A DNA stretch of 62,017 bases, taken from NCBI GenBank assembly GCA_026390735.1, contig JAPLFJ010000058.1, forward strand, positions 1 through 62,017, written 5' to 3'. This document shows, piece after piece, positions 36,702-46,074 of this stretch; the first letter of the stretch is position 1, and every line of letters starts with the position of its first letter. Below the pieces are notes generated by a model. That model had not been told where the DNA came from and ran no database searches. It was given only the letters and a program-made list of their open reading frames with translations. The translations under genes and the position numbers were made by a program. Source of the DNA: Ignavibacteriota bacterium. GTDB taxonomy: Bacteria > Bacteroidota > Ignavibacteria > Tepidaquicellales > Tepidaquicellaceae.

Positions 36702-38150
36702 ATGGTAAACTCAAAATTCAAACTGATATTTAATATAATATTTATTAAGAGAATATTATTCTTTGCAACATTATTATTCTTTGCTTGCTTTAGCTTATTG
36801 TATTCACAGTCAGGTTGGAATAAACAAGTTTACTCGGATAAACATGAAGAGTGGAGTATTAAATTTGTTAATTCTAATACTGGTTATATTTATGGAAATA
36901 GTAAAGGTACAATTTTAAAAACAACAAACCGTGGTGATAACTGGACTGATATTTCACAAGGTCTAGATCTTTTTAAACAATCTTTTTACAAAAAGGTCTC
37001 CTTTTGGTCAATCTATTTTGTTGGGAATAATGCAGGCTGGGCAATAGGAGAATATAATGTAAGTTCCTCTTTTACGTCTCCTTTTAATCGTATGGTACTA
37101 AAGACAACTAATGATGGTAAAAGTTGGAAAATAATACTCGACGAATCGAAGGCAACTTATCATAAATTGTATTTCATTGATAGTAATATCGGTTGGATTC
37201 TTGGATTTGGGAATTGTTTTAAAACTACAAATGGTGGTAGTAATTGGTCTAAACAAATATCTAATATTGATGTAAATTTAATGGACGTCTATTTCATAAA
37301 TCATTCAACTGGATGGATTGTCGGAGAAAATGGAATAATACTTAACACGACGAATGGGGGTGGGAATTGGGATAAACAAACAAGTTATTCGAACAATTCT
37401 TTATATTCAGTTTACTTTGTTAACGATTATGAGGGCTGGATAGTTGGTACGAATGGGACAATTATTAATACTACAAATCGGGGTAATAATTGGATAATAA
37501 ATAAGATAAGTATTAATGATGATAAAAAATTAGGATTATATTCGATTTATTTTGCTAATTCTAATACAGGTTGGATTGCTGGATCAGGACAAGTATCCAA
37601 TTTAATTCCTTTTTATGGAGCTATCTTTAAAACAACAAATAAGGGTGAAAATTGGGAATTAGAATTGAGATATGACACTGCTAATTTTTACTCTGCCTGT
37701 TTTCTTGATGCTGAAACAGGATGGATCGGAGGTTCTTCTAAGTCAGGTATGGCCTTATATAAAACTATAACTGGAGGCAACGTTAAAAAAGAATTAGTAG
37801 ATGAAAATAACTCCAATGAATCTGATAATACGAACAATATTGATCATTCGGAAATGATTAACTACTATAAGCCTGAAATGGACAGAGTTGCTTCCGAGAA
37901 AGCTAAATCTTTACATCTGTTTACAAATATAACTAAGGTTTCAAGCAAGGAATACGATATTATTATTCAAAAATATGATTATCTTGAAGTAAGTAAAAAT
38001 TATTCAATAAGTTTGATTGGATCCATATTTGGCATAGATAAATATAAAATCAAACTGTCCGTTATTTCAATTTATGAAAAACTATATAATGGTAGTTGGA
38101 AATTCTCAATAAAAGATATAGAAATCATTAGCGATGATAAGTTAAATTAA
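36702..38150 (+). CDS. Secreted YCF48/BNR-repeat protein (482 aa)
   Basis: It begins with a signal/anchor (about residues 15-35, ending LLYSQ). Residues 40-365 hold about seven beta-propeller repeats with the signature IYFxNxxTGWIxGxxGxIxxTTNGGxNW, as in YCF48/photosystem-II-stability-type and BNR proteins. The last 110 residues are a separate domain (from DHSEMINYYKPEMDRV) with mixed helix and strand. Such propellers usually bind proteins or sugars. No T9SS tail. It is related to the repeat parts of the proteins at 40376 and 42986, but those have a different N-terminus. Confidence 0.8.
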   Translation: MVNSKFKLIFNIIFIKRILFFATLLFFACFSLLYSQSGWNKQVYSDKHEEWSIKFVNSNTGYIYGNSKGTILKTTNRGDNWTDISQGLDLFKQSFYKKVSFWSIYFVGNNAGWAIGEYNVSSSFTSPFNRMVLKTTNDGKSWKIILDESKATYHKLYFIDSNIGWILGFGNCFKTTNGGSNWSKQISNIDVNLMDVYFINHSTGWIVGENGIILNTTNGGGNWDKQTSYSNNSLYSVYFVNDYEGWIVGTNGTIINTTNRGNNWIINKISINDDKKLGLYSIYFANSNTGWIAGSGQVSNLIPFYGAIFKTTNKGENWELELRYDTANFYSACFLDAETGWIGGSSKSGMALYKTITGGNVKKELVDENNSNESDNTNNIDHSEMINYYKPEMDRVASEKAKSLHLFTNITKVSSKEYDIIIQKYDYLEVSKNYSISLIGSIFGIDKYKIKLSVISIYEKLYNGSWKFSIKDIEIISDDKLN

Positions 38151-38284
38151 TACTGATATATAAGAACACATATTATTTAATTTTAGTGTTTAAATTATCA
38201 ACAAAAACACAACAAAATAAGTTGTGACTTGCTAAATTAACAATTACCATATAAATTTAAGGTAATCAATAAAACCTTAAGAAT

Positions 38285-39586
38285 ATGGATAAAATCAGCT
38301 CTTCTTTCTTTATACCAAGAAACGAACAAGGATATGAATCAATTTACAAGAGAATCAGGCTTATGCCTTTGTATTCTTTTCCTCATTACAAAGAATTAAA
38401 GCCTCATTTAAAAAATCTAGTCCCAAAAGTATTCCTTCATATTGACTTCGATGCTTTTTACGCTCAGGTGGAACAAAGAGATAACCCTAACCTGAGAGGT
38501 AAACCTGTGTCTGTCGGTTCTACTACAGGAAACAAAGGTATAGTTATGACTGCGAGTTATGAAGCAAGAGCATTCGGAATAGAAACGGGGATGTCTCAGT
38601 GGGAAGCCAGACAAATATGCCCACAGCTTATATCACTGCCTTGTTACGGTCCGAAGTATGAAGTGATTATGATTAATCTGATGAAAGGTTTACGTGAATT
38701 TGTTCCAGATGAATTTATTGAACAATACAGTGTGGATGAATACTTCTTAGACATAACCTATTTTGTGAGAAACTTCAAGCAGGCAGAACAACTCGGTTAC
38801 AAAGTAAAGGAAAGAATAATCGAAATGGAAAATCTTACCTGCTCGGTGGGGGTTTCTTACAACAAATCTTATGCTAAGATGGCCACTAAGTTTATGAAAC
38901 CAAATGGGCTCAGTTTAGTTACACCGGAAGATCGCGAAACGAAGATTTACCCGTTACCTGTGAAAAAGATTTGGGGTGTGGGTACACGAATAAACAGGAG
39001 GCTGAGCATTATGAATATATTTACGATTGGTGACTTAGCGAATGCTTCGGAATACGTTTTGAAAAAGGAATTCGGAATAAATGGAATAGTCTTTCGGAAG
39101 CTGGCACGGGGAGAGGACACATCAGGGATATTCAATAGAGTTGTACATGAGAAATCTTTAAATCACGGACATACACTTACGAATACTATTTATGATTTAA
39201 GTGAAGTGAAGAATGAAATCAGGAAAATAGCCGAATACTTATGTAGAAAACTTCGGGATAAGAAACTTGTAGCAGGTTACTTATACTTTGTACTGAGGTA
39301 TGATAATCTTAGATACGCATCTGGGGATATACACTTGGATCATCACTCAAATGATGACAGGATTCTTTATGAAGCTGCGGTGGATGTGTTTAAGAGCTTT
39401 CCACAGCCTAATGAGTGTTTACAGGTTAGAATGTTTGGGATGGGAGTTTTTAGTTTACACCAAGATACGAAAGATTGTAATTTGGAGTTATTTAAGAATC
39501 GAGTGAAGGTGCCTTTTTATGCGCTTGATAAGTTGAAGCAAAAGTATGGTGAGGGGATTATTAGGATTGGGTTGGGTGGTGGGTAA
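38285..39586 (+). CDS. dinB: DNA polymerase IV (Y-family translesion polymerase)
   Basis: A 433-residue Y-family polymerase. The palm contains HIDFDAFYAQVE with catalytic Asp54 and Asp56, and YSVDEYFLD with Asp151/Glu152. The TASYEARAFGI finger motif (about 89-99) and a helix-hairpin-helix-type region around 215-245 (VKKIWGVG) follow. The little-finger domain ends the chain. A 45-residue N-terminal extension precedes the catalytic core. It copies damaged DNA with low fidelity, acting at the replication fork. Several mobile elements carry such polymerases. A separate fragment of a related gene lies at 26008-26089. No LexA box could be confirmed by eye. Confidence 0.9.
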   Translation: MDKISSSFFIPRNEQGYESIYKRIRLMPLYSFPHYKELKPHLKNLVPKVFLHIDFDAFYAQVEQRDNPNLRGKPVSVGSTTGNKGIVMTASYEARAFGIETGMSQWEARQICPQLISLPCYGPKYEVIMINLMKGLREFVPDEFIEQYSVDEYFLDITYFVRNFKQAEQLGYKVKERIIEMENLTCSVGVSYNKSYAKMATKFMKPNGLSLVTPEDRETKIYPLPVKKIWGVGTRINRRLSIMNIFTIGDLANASEYVLKKEFGINGIVFRKLARGEDTSGIFNRVVHEKSLNHGHTLTNTIYDLSEVKNEIRKIAEYLCRKLRDKKLVAGYLYFVLRYDNLRYASGDIHLDHHSNDDRILYEAAVDVFKSFPQPNECLQVRMFGMGVFSLHQDTKDCNLELFKNRVKVPFYALDKLKQKYGEGIIRIGLGGG

Positions 39587-39876
39587 AATATTATGTATCT
39601 ATAATATTATCTTGAAAGTTTAAGAATATTAGAATAATTTCTGTTAAATGATTATGTGATTCGTTTCCCTCCTTCAATACACATAGTTGACCGCACTTTG
39701 GATTGGGAATGGTACTTTTTGTAACAAATATATTTTGTAATACTAGCGATATTCCAATAAAATAATATTGCTATTAGCTCTTAAGTATAAAATTTGAACA
39801 ATTTCTATTTCTAAAAATTAAATATATCTAATAATTAGAATTTATATTACTATTAATAAATAGAAAGGAATTACAG

Positions 39877-40206
39877 ATGGCAAACATTTTTAAAAACTTC
39901 TTCAATTTTAATAAGTTGGTTACAACTCAACTTATAAAAGTAATTTATATAATTGGTATTATTATTATAATACTTGGTTTTGTAATCACTATTTTATTTC
40001 AGGTGTTAACCCTTTTAGGCGTTTCTAATGTTGCCACAGTTAAAGAATTTGGGTTTGGTGTTATGGGGATAATTGGTTTTATTATTCTTGGATTCATACT
40101 CACATTCATTTTTTTACTAATGTGGAGAATGTTTTGTGAAGGCATAATATTGAAATTTATTACCTATGAAAAATTAGTGTCAATAGATGCGAAGTTGAGC
40201 AAATGA
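39877..40206 (+). CDS. DUF4282-like small membrane protein (109 aa)
   Basis: It has a short cytoplasmic start (FFNFNKLVTTQLIKV), two long hydrophobic helices (about 20-48 and 65-92) and an RMFCEGIILKF segment where DUF4282 proteins carry the conserved WR-E-L/IxxFKI motif. It is an inner-membrane protein of unknown function. It has a purine-rich leader (GAAAGGAAT) before the ATG. It precedes a degraded zinc-finger fragment and the first YCF48/zinc-finger module. Confidence 0.65.
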   Translation: MANIFKNFFNFNKLVTTQLIKVIYIIGIIIIILGFVITILFQVLTLLGVSNVATVKEFGFGVMGIIGFIILGFILTFIFLLMWRMFCEGIILKFITYEKLVSIDAKLSK

Positions 40207-40237
40207 TATGACATGTTAAATAATACTGTAAGAAAGG

Positions 40238-40351
40238 AGGATTTTAGATTGCTGCATCGGTACGGGTGCTTGTTCAGTATATTATGGTAAAGGAGTTTGT
40301 CAGGGATGTAATGGTACGAGTAAAATTTTCGAAGAACAATGGGTAAAGTAA
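40238..40351 (+). pseudogene. Remnant of a CxxCxG zinc-finger gene
   Basis: The frame ending at TAA 40349-40351 reads CCIGTGACS...YGKGVCQGCNGTSKIFEEQWVK. It matches the end of the zinc-finger region of the protein at 44138 (GKGVCPTCRGKGKIVEEKW). The upstream part of that gene is absent. It directly precedes the first YCF48 copy, at the same relative position that the intact zinc-finger gene 41560 has before later genes. This suggests that the module once existed in more copies. Confidence 0.7.
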
Positions 40352-40375
40352 ATAAATCTATGATAAATTATTATA

Positions 40376-41512
40376 ATGAATAAGTTTCTAGAATATCTAT
40401 TAGCTTTCAAAGTATTAACTTTGAACTCTGCTAAGGCAGCACCTTCAGGTTGTTCGGGTTGTTTGGGAAGTTCTAAGTTTTTAGTAAGCATAGGTGGTAT
40501 TTTTGTAATTGGAGCTTTAATATATTTTTTAGGACTTGGAGATACACTAACAGGGATTCTTCATTTTATGGATAGGGGTCCTTCAGCATTTGAGACAAAA
40601 AACCCAGGTAACTTTTGGTTAAAACAATCAACAGATACAAAATATGATTTTAATAATGTATTTTTTATTAATCCTGAAACGGGTTGGGCTGTAGGAACAA
40701 ATTGTGCTTTCTACAAAACTAAAAGTATGGGATTAACTTGGGTGGCGGATTCTTTACCTGTTGATGAATATCTACAATATATAAAGTTTTTTGATGAAGA
40801 TAATGGCATATTATTAGGGGGAGATAAATATTTATCTACTAGTAATGGAGGTAAGAAATGGAACGTAAATAAAACCCCCATTAAAGTTAAATGGTCAGTT
40901 AGAAATGCTTATTTTTTTGATGTAAATACAGGATGGGTAATTGATAATTATGAGGGTGATTATTTGATTAAAACAACAAATGCCGGTAAATCCTGGGTAA
41001 AACAAAATACAAATGTCAAACACGATTTTGAGAATTTATATTTCTTCGATAATAAAACAGGATGGGTATGTTGTGAAGATGGGTGGTTGGCTTATACTTC
41101 GAACGGAGGCAAAAAATGGAAAAGTGTATACACGCGTATTAAAAAGGATTTTAGCGCAGTTTACTTTATTAATGAATATACCGGATGGGTTGTTGGTGAG
41201 GATATTACAATTATAAGAACAACTGATGGGGGTAATAATTGGACACCAATTTCCACTTATGAAAAAAGTTTGGCAGAAGGTATGAGTAGGAGATCATATC
41301 TTAAAGATGTTAAATTTCTAAATGATTTAACAGGTTATACAATTGGTGAAGATGGAATAATATACAGCACATCAGATGGAGGAAATAATTGGCTAACAGA
41401 TCGTGTTACAGGCTATAAAACTTTGAATAAATTGTTTATTCTGGATGAAAAGAATGCTTGGATAGCGGCTAATGAAGGTGTAATATATAAATTGCTATAT
41501 TCAAAAAAATGA
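40376..41512 (+). CDS. Membrane-anchored YCF48/BNR-repeat protein, copy A
   Basis: A 378-residue protein. The start MNKFLEYLLAFKVLTLN leads to a GCSGCL cysteine motif (about residues 24-29) and one hydrophobic helix (about 36-56), so it is membrane-anchored with a large domain outside. Residues 75-378 are about seven propeller repeats with TGWAVGxN, TxNGGxKW-like motifs. It is a close paralogue of the protein at 42986 along its whole length, and the first 130 bases of coding DNA are nearly identical. The two copies flank a zinc-finger membrane protein and a nuclease-like gene. Role unknown; propellers often assist assembly of protein complexes. Confidence 0.8.
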   Translation: MNKFLEYLLAFKVLTLNSAKAAPSGCSGCLGSSKFLVSIGGIFVIGALIYFLGLGDTLTGILHFMDRGPSAFETKNPGNFWLKQSTDTKYDFNNVFFINPETGWAVGTNCAFYKTKSMGLTWVADSLPVDEYLQYIKFFDEDNGILLGGDKYLSTSNGGKKWNVNKTPIKVKWSVRNAYFFDVNTGWVIDNYEGDYLIKTTNAGKSWVKQNTNVKHDFENLYFFDNKTGWVCCEDGWLAYTSNGGKKWKSVYTRIKKDFSAVYFINEYTGWVVGEDITIIRTTDGGNNWTPISTYEKSLAEGMSRRSYLKDVKFLNDLTGYTIGEDGIIYSTSDGGNNWLTDRVTGYKTLNKLFILDEKNAWIAANEGVIYKLLYSKK

Positions 41513-41559
41513 GCACAATTATTTTATTAACAATATTCTCAAATTTAAATTAATTAGTT

Positions 41560-42303
41560 ATGAGCCTAACAAAACAATATTTAAAAAAACCAGATATTTC
41601 TGATTTTAAAGGAGAGTATGAAAGTTACGCTTTTTTTCTTAAAAATAAATGGGGAGGATTTTTAAGAGTTTTAGTCTTTATTTCTTTATTTCTATTTCTA
41701 CTTACATTACTTATACTAAAGCTCGTGGATCACAGTGCTAGTTTTATCCAAGAAGCAATCTACTTATATTTTATTCTTCCATTTCCTTTGCTTATTTTGC
41801 TATCTTATATACCTTATTATATAATCAACTCAAAATCCAATTATAAAAAAGCAACTCAAGAATATAATAATAAAGTTAAAGATTTAAAAGCACAAGGGTT
41901 TGTCTATGGGAAAGCTACCGTAACCTGTCCAGCATGCAACGGAGCCAAGAAATCATTTAGTACAAATTGCCCGGAATGTAAAGGTGCACCAGCATCTACC
42001 CAAACGACAACTTGCTCAGAATGTAATGGCAGTACATTTTGTCCGATTTGTGGCAGAACAGGTAGATGTGTAAGATGTGGCGGCTCTGGATATCGGAATG
42101 GGCATGAATGTAATGACTGTTTTGGTATAGGTACTTGCAGGTTATGCGGTGGCAAGGGTGTATGTTATAAATGCAAAGGAGTTGGCAAAGGTGTTTTTCA
42201 ATGTCCAACATGTAAGGGAGTGGGCCAAATAAAAACCGAATCCTGTTATAGATGTAATGATTCAGGAACTATTATTTCTGATGAAGAGTGTTGGTACAAA
42301 TAA
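41560..42303 (+). CDS. Membrane protein with DnaJ-type CxxCxG zinc fingers
   Basis: A 247-residue protein. Two hydrophobic helices (about 34-56 and 67-88) are followed by a cytoplasmic or exposed cysteine-rich domain (about 122-245). The domain has at least nine CxxC pairs, many in the CxxCxGxG form typical of the DnaJ zinc-binding region (CVRCGGSG, CRLCGGKG, CYKCKGVG, CPTCKGVG). Without a J domain this part probably binds zinc and unfolded or partner proteins. It lies 47 bp after YCF48 copy A. Related cysteine-rich sequence occurs in the protein at 44138 and the remnant at 40238. Antisense frames here are shadows. Confidence 0.8.
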   Translation: MSLTKQYLKKPDISDFKGEYESYAFFLKNKWGGFLRVLVFISLFLFLLTLLILKLVDHSASFIQEAIYLYFILPFPLLILLSYIPYYIINSKSNYKKATQEYNNKVKDLKAQGFVYGKATVTCPACNGAKKSFSTNCPECKGAPASTQTTTCSECNGSTFCPICGRTGRCVRCGGSGYRNGHECNDCFGIGTCRLCGGKGVCYKCKGVGKGVFQCPTCKGVGQIKTESCYRCNDSGTIISDEECWYK

Positions 42304-42336
42304 CTTAAATAATTATAGAATTTAACTACCAATTAT

Positions 42337-42936
42337 ATGGAAAAATATTTAGAAAGAGATTTATTGAATTATTTATACTTCGATTTAAATCGGATGAGAT
42401 ATATTATAGCAGATGAAATATTTGAATATGATGTTCAGGCTAGTGCACACATTTTTCTTAAGAATAGATTAAAAGGTAAAAGTGTTACTGTTCAAAGAGA
42501 AAGTAATGGAAAGGTTGACAATGTTATTAATGAATATGACACAGAAGGTAATTTAGTAAATTGTTCATTGATTGAAATGAAATCCTTTATAAAGAAAAAT
42601 GAAAAATTAAATTACAGTAAAATTCTAGGAGATATAAAAAAACTTAAGAACAAAATAGAGTCAAACATATTTGGATATTTTATACTAGTTATTAAAGAAA
42701 CACATTTTAAACACAAATACAAAAACAAACGGAATTTAAAAAAGTTATTAAACGCATTATCGGGAAATAAGAAGAGTTATGATTTTATTGCCGAAGGAAC
42801 AACAATAAAAACAAGAATAATCAGATCTTTTAAAACGGAGTACAAAGGGGGTAAAAATAAAACCATAGTACACAACCAGCAAGTTCGTTTGTTTATGTTT
42901 CAAATTATAAAGGTAACTAGCAATAGGAAGTCGTGA
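42337..42936 (+). CDS. Hypothetical protein with possible PD-(D/E)XK nuclease core (199 aa)
   Basis: A basic, soluble protein. Around residues 60-95 it has Asp in KVDNVINEYD followed by a strand SLIEMKSFIKK that contains E-x-K, then a helix and a FGYFILVIKE strand. This order is compatible with a PD-(D/E)XK nuclease fold, but the match rests on a few residues only. It could equally be a non-enzymatic protein. It lies in a cluster with zinc-finger and YCF48 genes, 33 bp after the former. No signal peptide. Confidence 0.45.
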   Translation: MEKYLERDLLNYLYFDLNRMRYIIADEIFEYDVQASAHIFLKNRLKGKSVTVQRESNGKVDNVINEYDTEGNLVNCSLIEMKSFIKKNEKLNYSKILGDIKKLKNKIESNIFGYFILVIKETHFKHKYKNKRNLKKLLNALSGNKKSYDFIAEGTTIKTRIIRSFKTEYKGGKNKTIVHNQQVRLFMFQIIKVTSNRKS

Positions 42937-42985
42937 TTTGATGAATATTGCGGATATGTTTTAAACTATTATTTTCACCCATTTA

Positions 42986-44116
42986 ATGAATAAATTTCTG
43001 GAATATATATTAGCTTTCAAAGTATTAACTTTGAACTCTACTAGGACAACGCCTTCGGGTTGCTCTGGCTGCTTGGTCAGTTCTAAGTTTTTAACCAGCA
43101 TAGGTGGAATATTTGTAATCGGTGCATTAATATATTTTTTAGGTCTCGGAGATATGATATCAGGAATACTGCACTTCTTTGATAAAGGACCTTCCGCGAT
43201 TCTAAATAATAATCCAGGTAGGAATTGGACAAAAATATCAATGGATACAAGAATAGATTTCAACAATATATATTTTCTTAATTCTGAAACAGGATGGGCT
43301 ATTGGTAACACTGATGCTTTTTACAAAACCGAAAAAAACGGGATATGGGAAAAACAATCTTTACCGATAGAAGAATATTGGCATTTTATGAAGTTCTTTG
43401 ATGAAAAGAATGGAATATTGTTAGGTGGTAAAAAATTTCTATATACTAACGATGGCGGAAAGGAATGGAATTTAAAAAAGTCAGAAATTAAAACTGAATG
43501 GGGGATTAGGAATGCTTTTTTTGTTAACGAAAGAAAAGGTTGGGTTATAGACTGGAATGATTGTGAGTATGTATTTAAAACGTCAAATGCAGGTAATTCA
43601 TGGATTAAGCAAAACACAAAATCAAAACACGACACAAGGGATTTATACTTCGCTAATGATAATACTGGCTGGGTTGCCTGTGAGGATGGTTATATACTTC
43701 ATACATCGAACGGTGGAAATAAATGGACAAGCACATTCACAGGGGTTACAAAAGATTTAAACGCAGTATATTTTATAGATTTTCTTACAGGGTGGGTTGT
43801 TGGGAATGATGTCACTATTATAAAAACAACTGATGGCGGTATCAATTGGATGATTATATCCACTTATGAAAAAAGTGTAGCCGAAGGTATGAGCAGATCA
43901 TCACAACTAAAAGATATAAAGTTTCTAAATGCAAATACTGGATGGACAGTAGGTGCTGATGGTACGATTTTTAGTTCAACGGATGGTGGTAATAATTGGC
44001 TTAAGGATAATAGTAAAGGGTATAAAGAGTTGAACAAAATATTCATTCTAGATGAAAAGAATATTTGGATAGCTGCTGGTGAAGGAACAGTATATAAATT
44101 AGAACATAATAAATAG
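42986..44116 (+). CDS. Membrane-anchored YCF48/BNR-repeat protein, copy B
   Basis: A 376-residue paralogue of the protein at 40376. It has the same N-terminal LAFKVLTLNS, GCSGCL motif, single membrane helix (about 36-56) and repeats (NSETGWAIGN, TSNGGNKWTS, TGWVVGNDVTII). DNA identity is highest in the first 130 bases and in parts of the repeats, so the duplication is fairly recent. Its last codon is 22 bp before the FISUMP/zinc-finger fusion at 44138, so the two are probably co-expressed. Confidence 0.8.
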   Translation: MNKFLEYILAFKVLTLNSTRTTPSGCSGCLVSSKFLTSIGGIFVIGALIYFLGLGDMISGILHFFDKGPSAILNNNPGRNWTKISMDTRIDFNNIYFLNSETGWAIGNTDAFYKTEKNGIWEKQSLPIEEYWHFMKFFDEKNGILLGGKKFLYTNDGGKEWNLKKSEIKTEWGIRNAFFVNERKGWVIDWNDCEYVFKTSNAGNSWIKQNTKSKHDTRDLYFANDNTGWVACEDGYILHTSNGGNKWTSTFTGVTKDLNAVYFIDFLTGWVVGNDVTIIKTTDGGINWMIISTYEKSVAEGMSRSSQLKDIKFLNANTGWTVGADGTIFSSTDGGNNWLKDNSKGYKELNKIFILDEKNIWIAAGEGTVYKLEHNK

Positions 44117-44137
44117 TTTAAATTTAATAATTATAAT

Positions 44138-45700
44138 ATGTCAGATTACAGATCAAAATTAACAATAAACGCATCAAAGGACAAAATTATTTTAATATGT
44201 AGGCACATAATAAAAGAGCAAGGATATAAAGTAATTTCGGATGATGGTCAATTAATAAGGGTAAAAGGATCATTCGGTGCCTTCACAAATCCGGTTACTA
44301 TATATATCGAGATTAAGGATACCACACCTGATTCAACAATAAATTTTTTCGGAAATAATACTGGAATGGGTCCGATACAGAACTCGCATGTAAAAAAGAG
44401 TGTTGAAAATTTAATTACTGGAATTTATAACAATCTTATAGCCATTAAAGCAGATAAAGAGAAGAGAGAAGTAGAAACAGCATTATTGAAAAAGAAGAAA
44501 GAAGAAGAAATCACTTTTTTTAATAAATTGAAATCTGAAGGATACCTATATGGTAAAGTTGAGGTTGAATGTTCTATTTGTGAAAGTACGACGTTCTGTC
44601 CAAGGTGTGGTCGAACTGGGAAGTGTACAAAATGTGGTGGAAATGGTTTTTTAAATGGAAGAGAATGTTCTAGATGTTATGGAAGAGGAGTGTGTGATTA
44701 CTGTGGTGGAAAAGGTGTTTGCCCAACATGCAGAGGTAAAGGCAAAATAGTTGAAGAAAAATGGTTTAAAAACGAAGGCGAAAACTCTGTTAAAGTAATA
44801 ACACCAGATTTATATAACAAATTTCTAAATGAAGCAAAGATGCTTCAAAACAAAATTAACAATCAAAAGGAATCAGGAAATATCAATGAGGAACTTAATG
44901 AAAAGAGAGAGTCTAATAATTTAGATGACAAATGGACAAAAGAAAATCTCGATGTTGAAAATTACCAAAACGGTGATCTTATACCACAGATCCAAGACTC
45001 GGTTGAATGGAAAAAACTAACTACAGGTGCATGGTGTTATTATGATAATGATTCGGAAAACGGAAAAACATATGGCAAGTTATATAATTGGTATGCAGTG
45101 AATGATCCACGTGGATTAGCACCTAAAGGTTGGCATATTCCAAGTGACGAGGAATGGACACAACTAATTAATGCTATAGGTGGAAGTGGTGTTGCGGGAC
45201 TTAAACTTAAAGCTACAATGTTATGGGATAAAGATAGTTCAATTGATAAGACCGACCATAAAGTTACAAACGAAATTGGTTTTTCAGCACTTCCAGGTGG
45301 TTATCGAACTTACGATGGAAAATTCCAGTCTATTGGTAAAAATGCATCTTTTTGGACCTCTTTGGGGGAAGGGAATTTAAGTGCTTGGTCATGGGGGTTT
45401 AACTCATATTTTCCAAATTATGTTGTTCGCGTAAATAAAGTTAAAGGAAGTGGCTTTTCTTGTCGCTGTATCAAAGATAATGTTGATACAGAAATTATTA
45501 ATAACGATTTAGTTAATAAAAAAAATGAGTCACTTAACAATGAATCAGTAACTCGAGAGTTTGAGGAAAAGGTACTAAGTTCTTACAAATACTATAATAA
45601 TCGAGATAAAACAATTAAATATTTAAGAAATGCTTGTGGTTTAAATCACAATGATGCTATCCAGTGGGTAGATTTCATTATTAAGAAATATTTAATATAA
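44138..45700 (+). CDS. Zinc-finger/FISUMP fusion protein (520 aa)
   Basis: Four parts are visible. Residues 1-110 are an alpha/beta domain (SKLTINASKDKIILICRHI) of unknown type. After a helix, about 145-210 hold CxxCxG zinc-binding pairs (CPRCGRTGKC, CTKCGGNG, CDYCGGKG, CPTCRGKG). About 265-450 form a FISUMP domain very close to that at 35243, with GAWCYYDND, YGKLYNWYAV and GWHIPSD, ending in SCRCIKD. The last 70 residues are a small helical domain ending in IIKKYLI. The combination of zinc-binding and FISUMP parts in one chain without a signal peptide is unusual, because FISUMP domains are otherwise found on exported proteins. Confidence 0.75.
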   Translation: MSDYRSKLTINASKDKIILICRHIIKEQGYKVISDDGQLIRVKGSFGAFTNPVTIYIEIKDTTPDSTINFFGNNTGMGPIQNSHVKKSVENLITGIYNNLIAIKADKEKREVETALLKKKKEEEITFFNKLKSEGYLYGKVEVECSICESTTFCPRCGRTGKCTKCGGNGFLNGRECSRCYGRGVCDYCGGKGVCPTCRGKGKIVEEKWFKNEGENSVKVITPDLYNKFLNEAKMLQNKINNQKESGNINEELNEKRESNNLDDKWTKENLDVENYQNGDLIPQIQDSVEWKKLTTGAWCYYDNDSENGKTYGKLYNWYAVNDPRGLAPKGWHIPSDEEWTQLINAIGGSGVAGLKLKATMLWDKDSSIDKTDHKVTNEIGFSALPGGYRTYDGKFQSIGKNASFWTSLGEGNLSAWSWGFNSYFPNYVVRVNKVKGSGFSCRCIKDNVDTEIINNDLVNKKNESLNNESVTREFEEKVLSSYKYYNNRDKTIKYLRNACGLNHNDAIQWVDFIIKKYLI

Positions 45701-45723
45701 CAAAACATACGTAAGCATCTAAC

Positions 45724-45894
45724 GTCAAAATAGAAAACGGAAAGTTATTCATAGAAATTGATTTACAGGAGCCAACTCCTAGTGCATCTGGGAAAACTTT
45801 AGTAGTCGCCACTACGCACGTCAATGTTGTCACTGAATGCATCGTTGATGGTAAACCTGTGGTGATTGGGTTGAATGCTTATGTTAAGAAATAG
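45724..45894 (+). pseudogene. Remnant of a small conserved plasmid/phage-type protein gene
   Basis: The frame encodes KIENGKLFIEIDLQEPTP, then SASGKTLVVATTHVN and DGKPVVIGLNAYVKK, then a TAG stop. The text is well ordered, but no ATG, GTG or TTG start exists between the upstream in-frame TAA (45712-45714) and the conserved region. It is probably start-less debris, unless a non-standard codon is used. I recognise the ASGKTLVVAxxHxN pattern from small hypothetical proteins on mobile elements. Confidence 0.6.
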
Positions 45895-46074
45895 ATTTCT
45901 TGCCATACTACATATAGTAATTTGATAATTTAAAATATATACTTTTAAACATTAATGTGTTGCATTTCCTTCTTGCCAAATCATAAAATTAGAATAAAGA
46001 TATAGATTGAAAGGCATGAAACATTTATTTTAATAATTATATATTTAGTTTTATAAGTCTAAACAAATATAATA

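Noticed and set aside
38285-39586. A UmuC partner of a plasmid UmuDC operon
   Set aside because: No UmuD-type peptidase gene is adjacent, and the domain order fits DinB.
41904-42211. Antisense frames with His/Pro-rich repeats
   Set aside because: They mirror the cysteine/glycine-rich zinc-finger gene on the plus strand and have no own signals.
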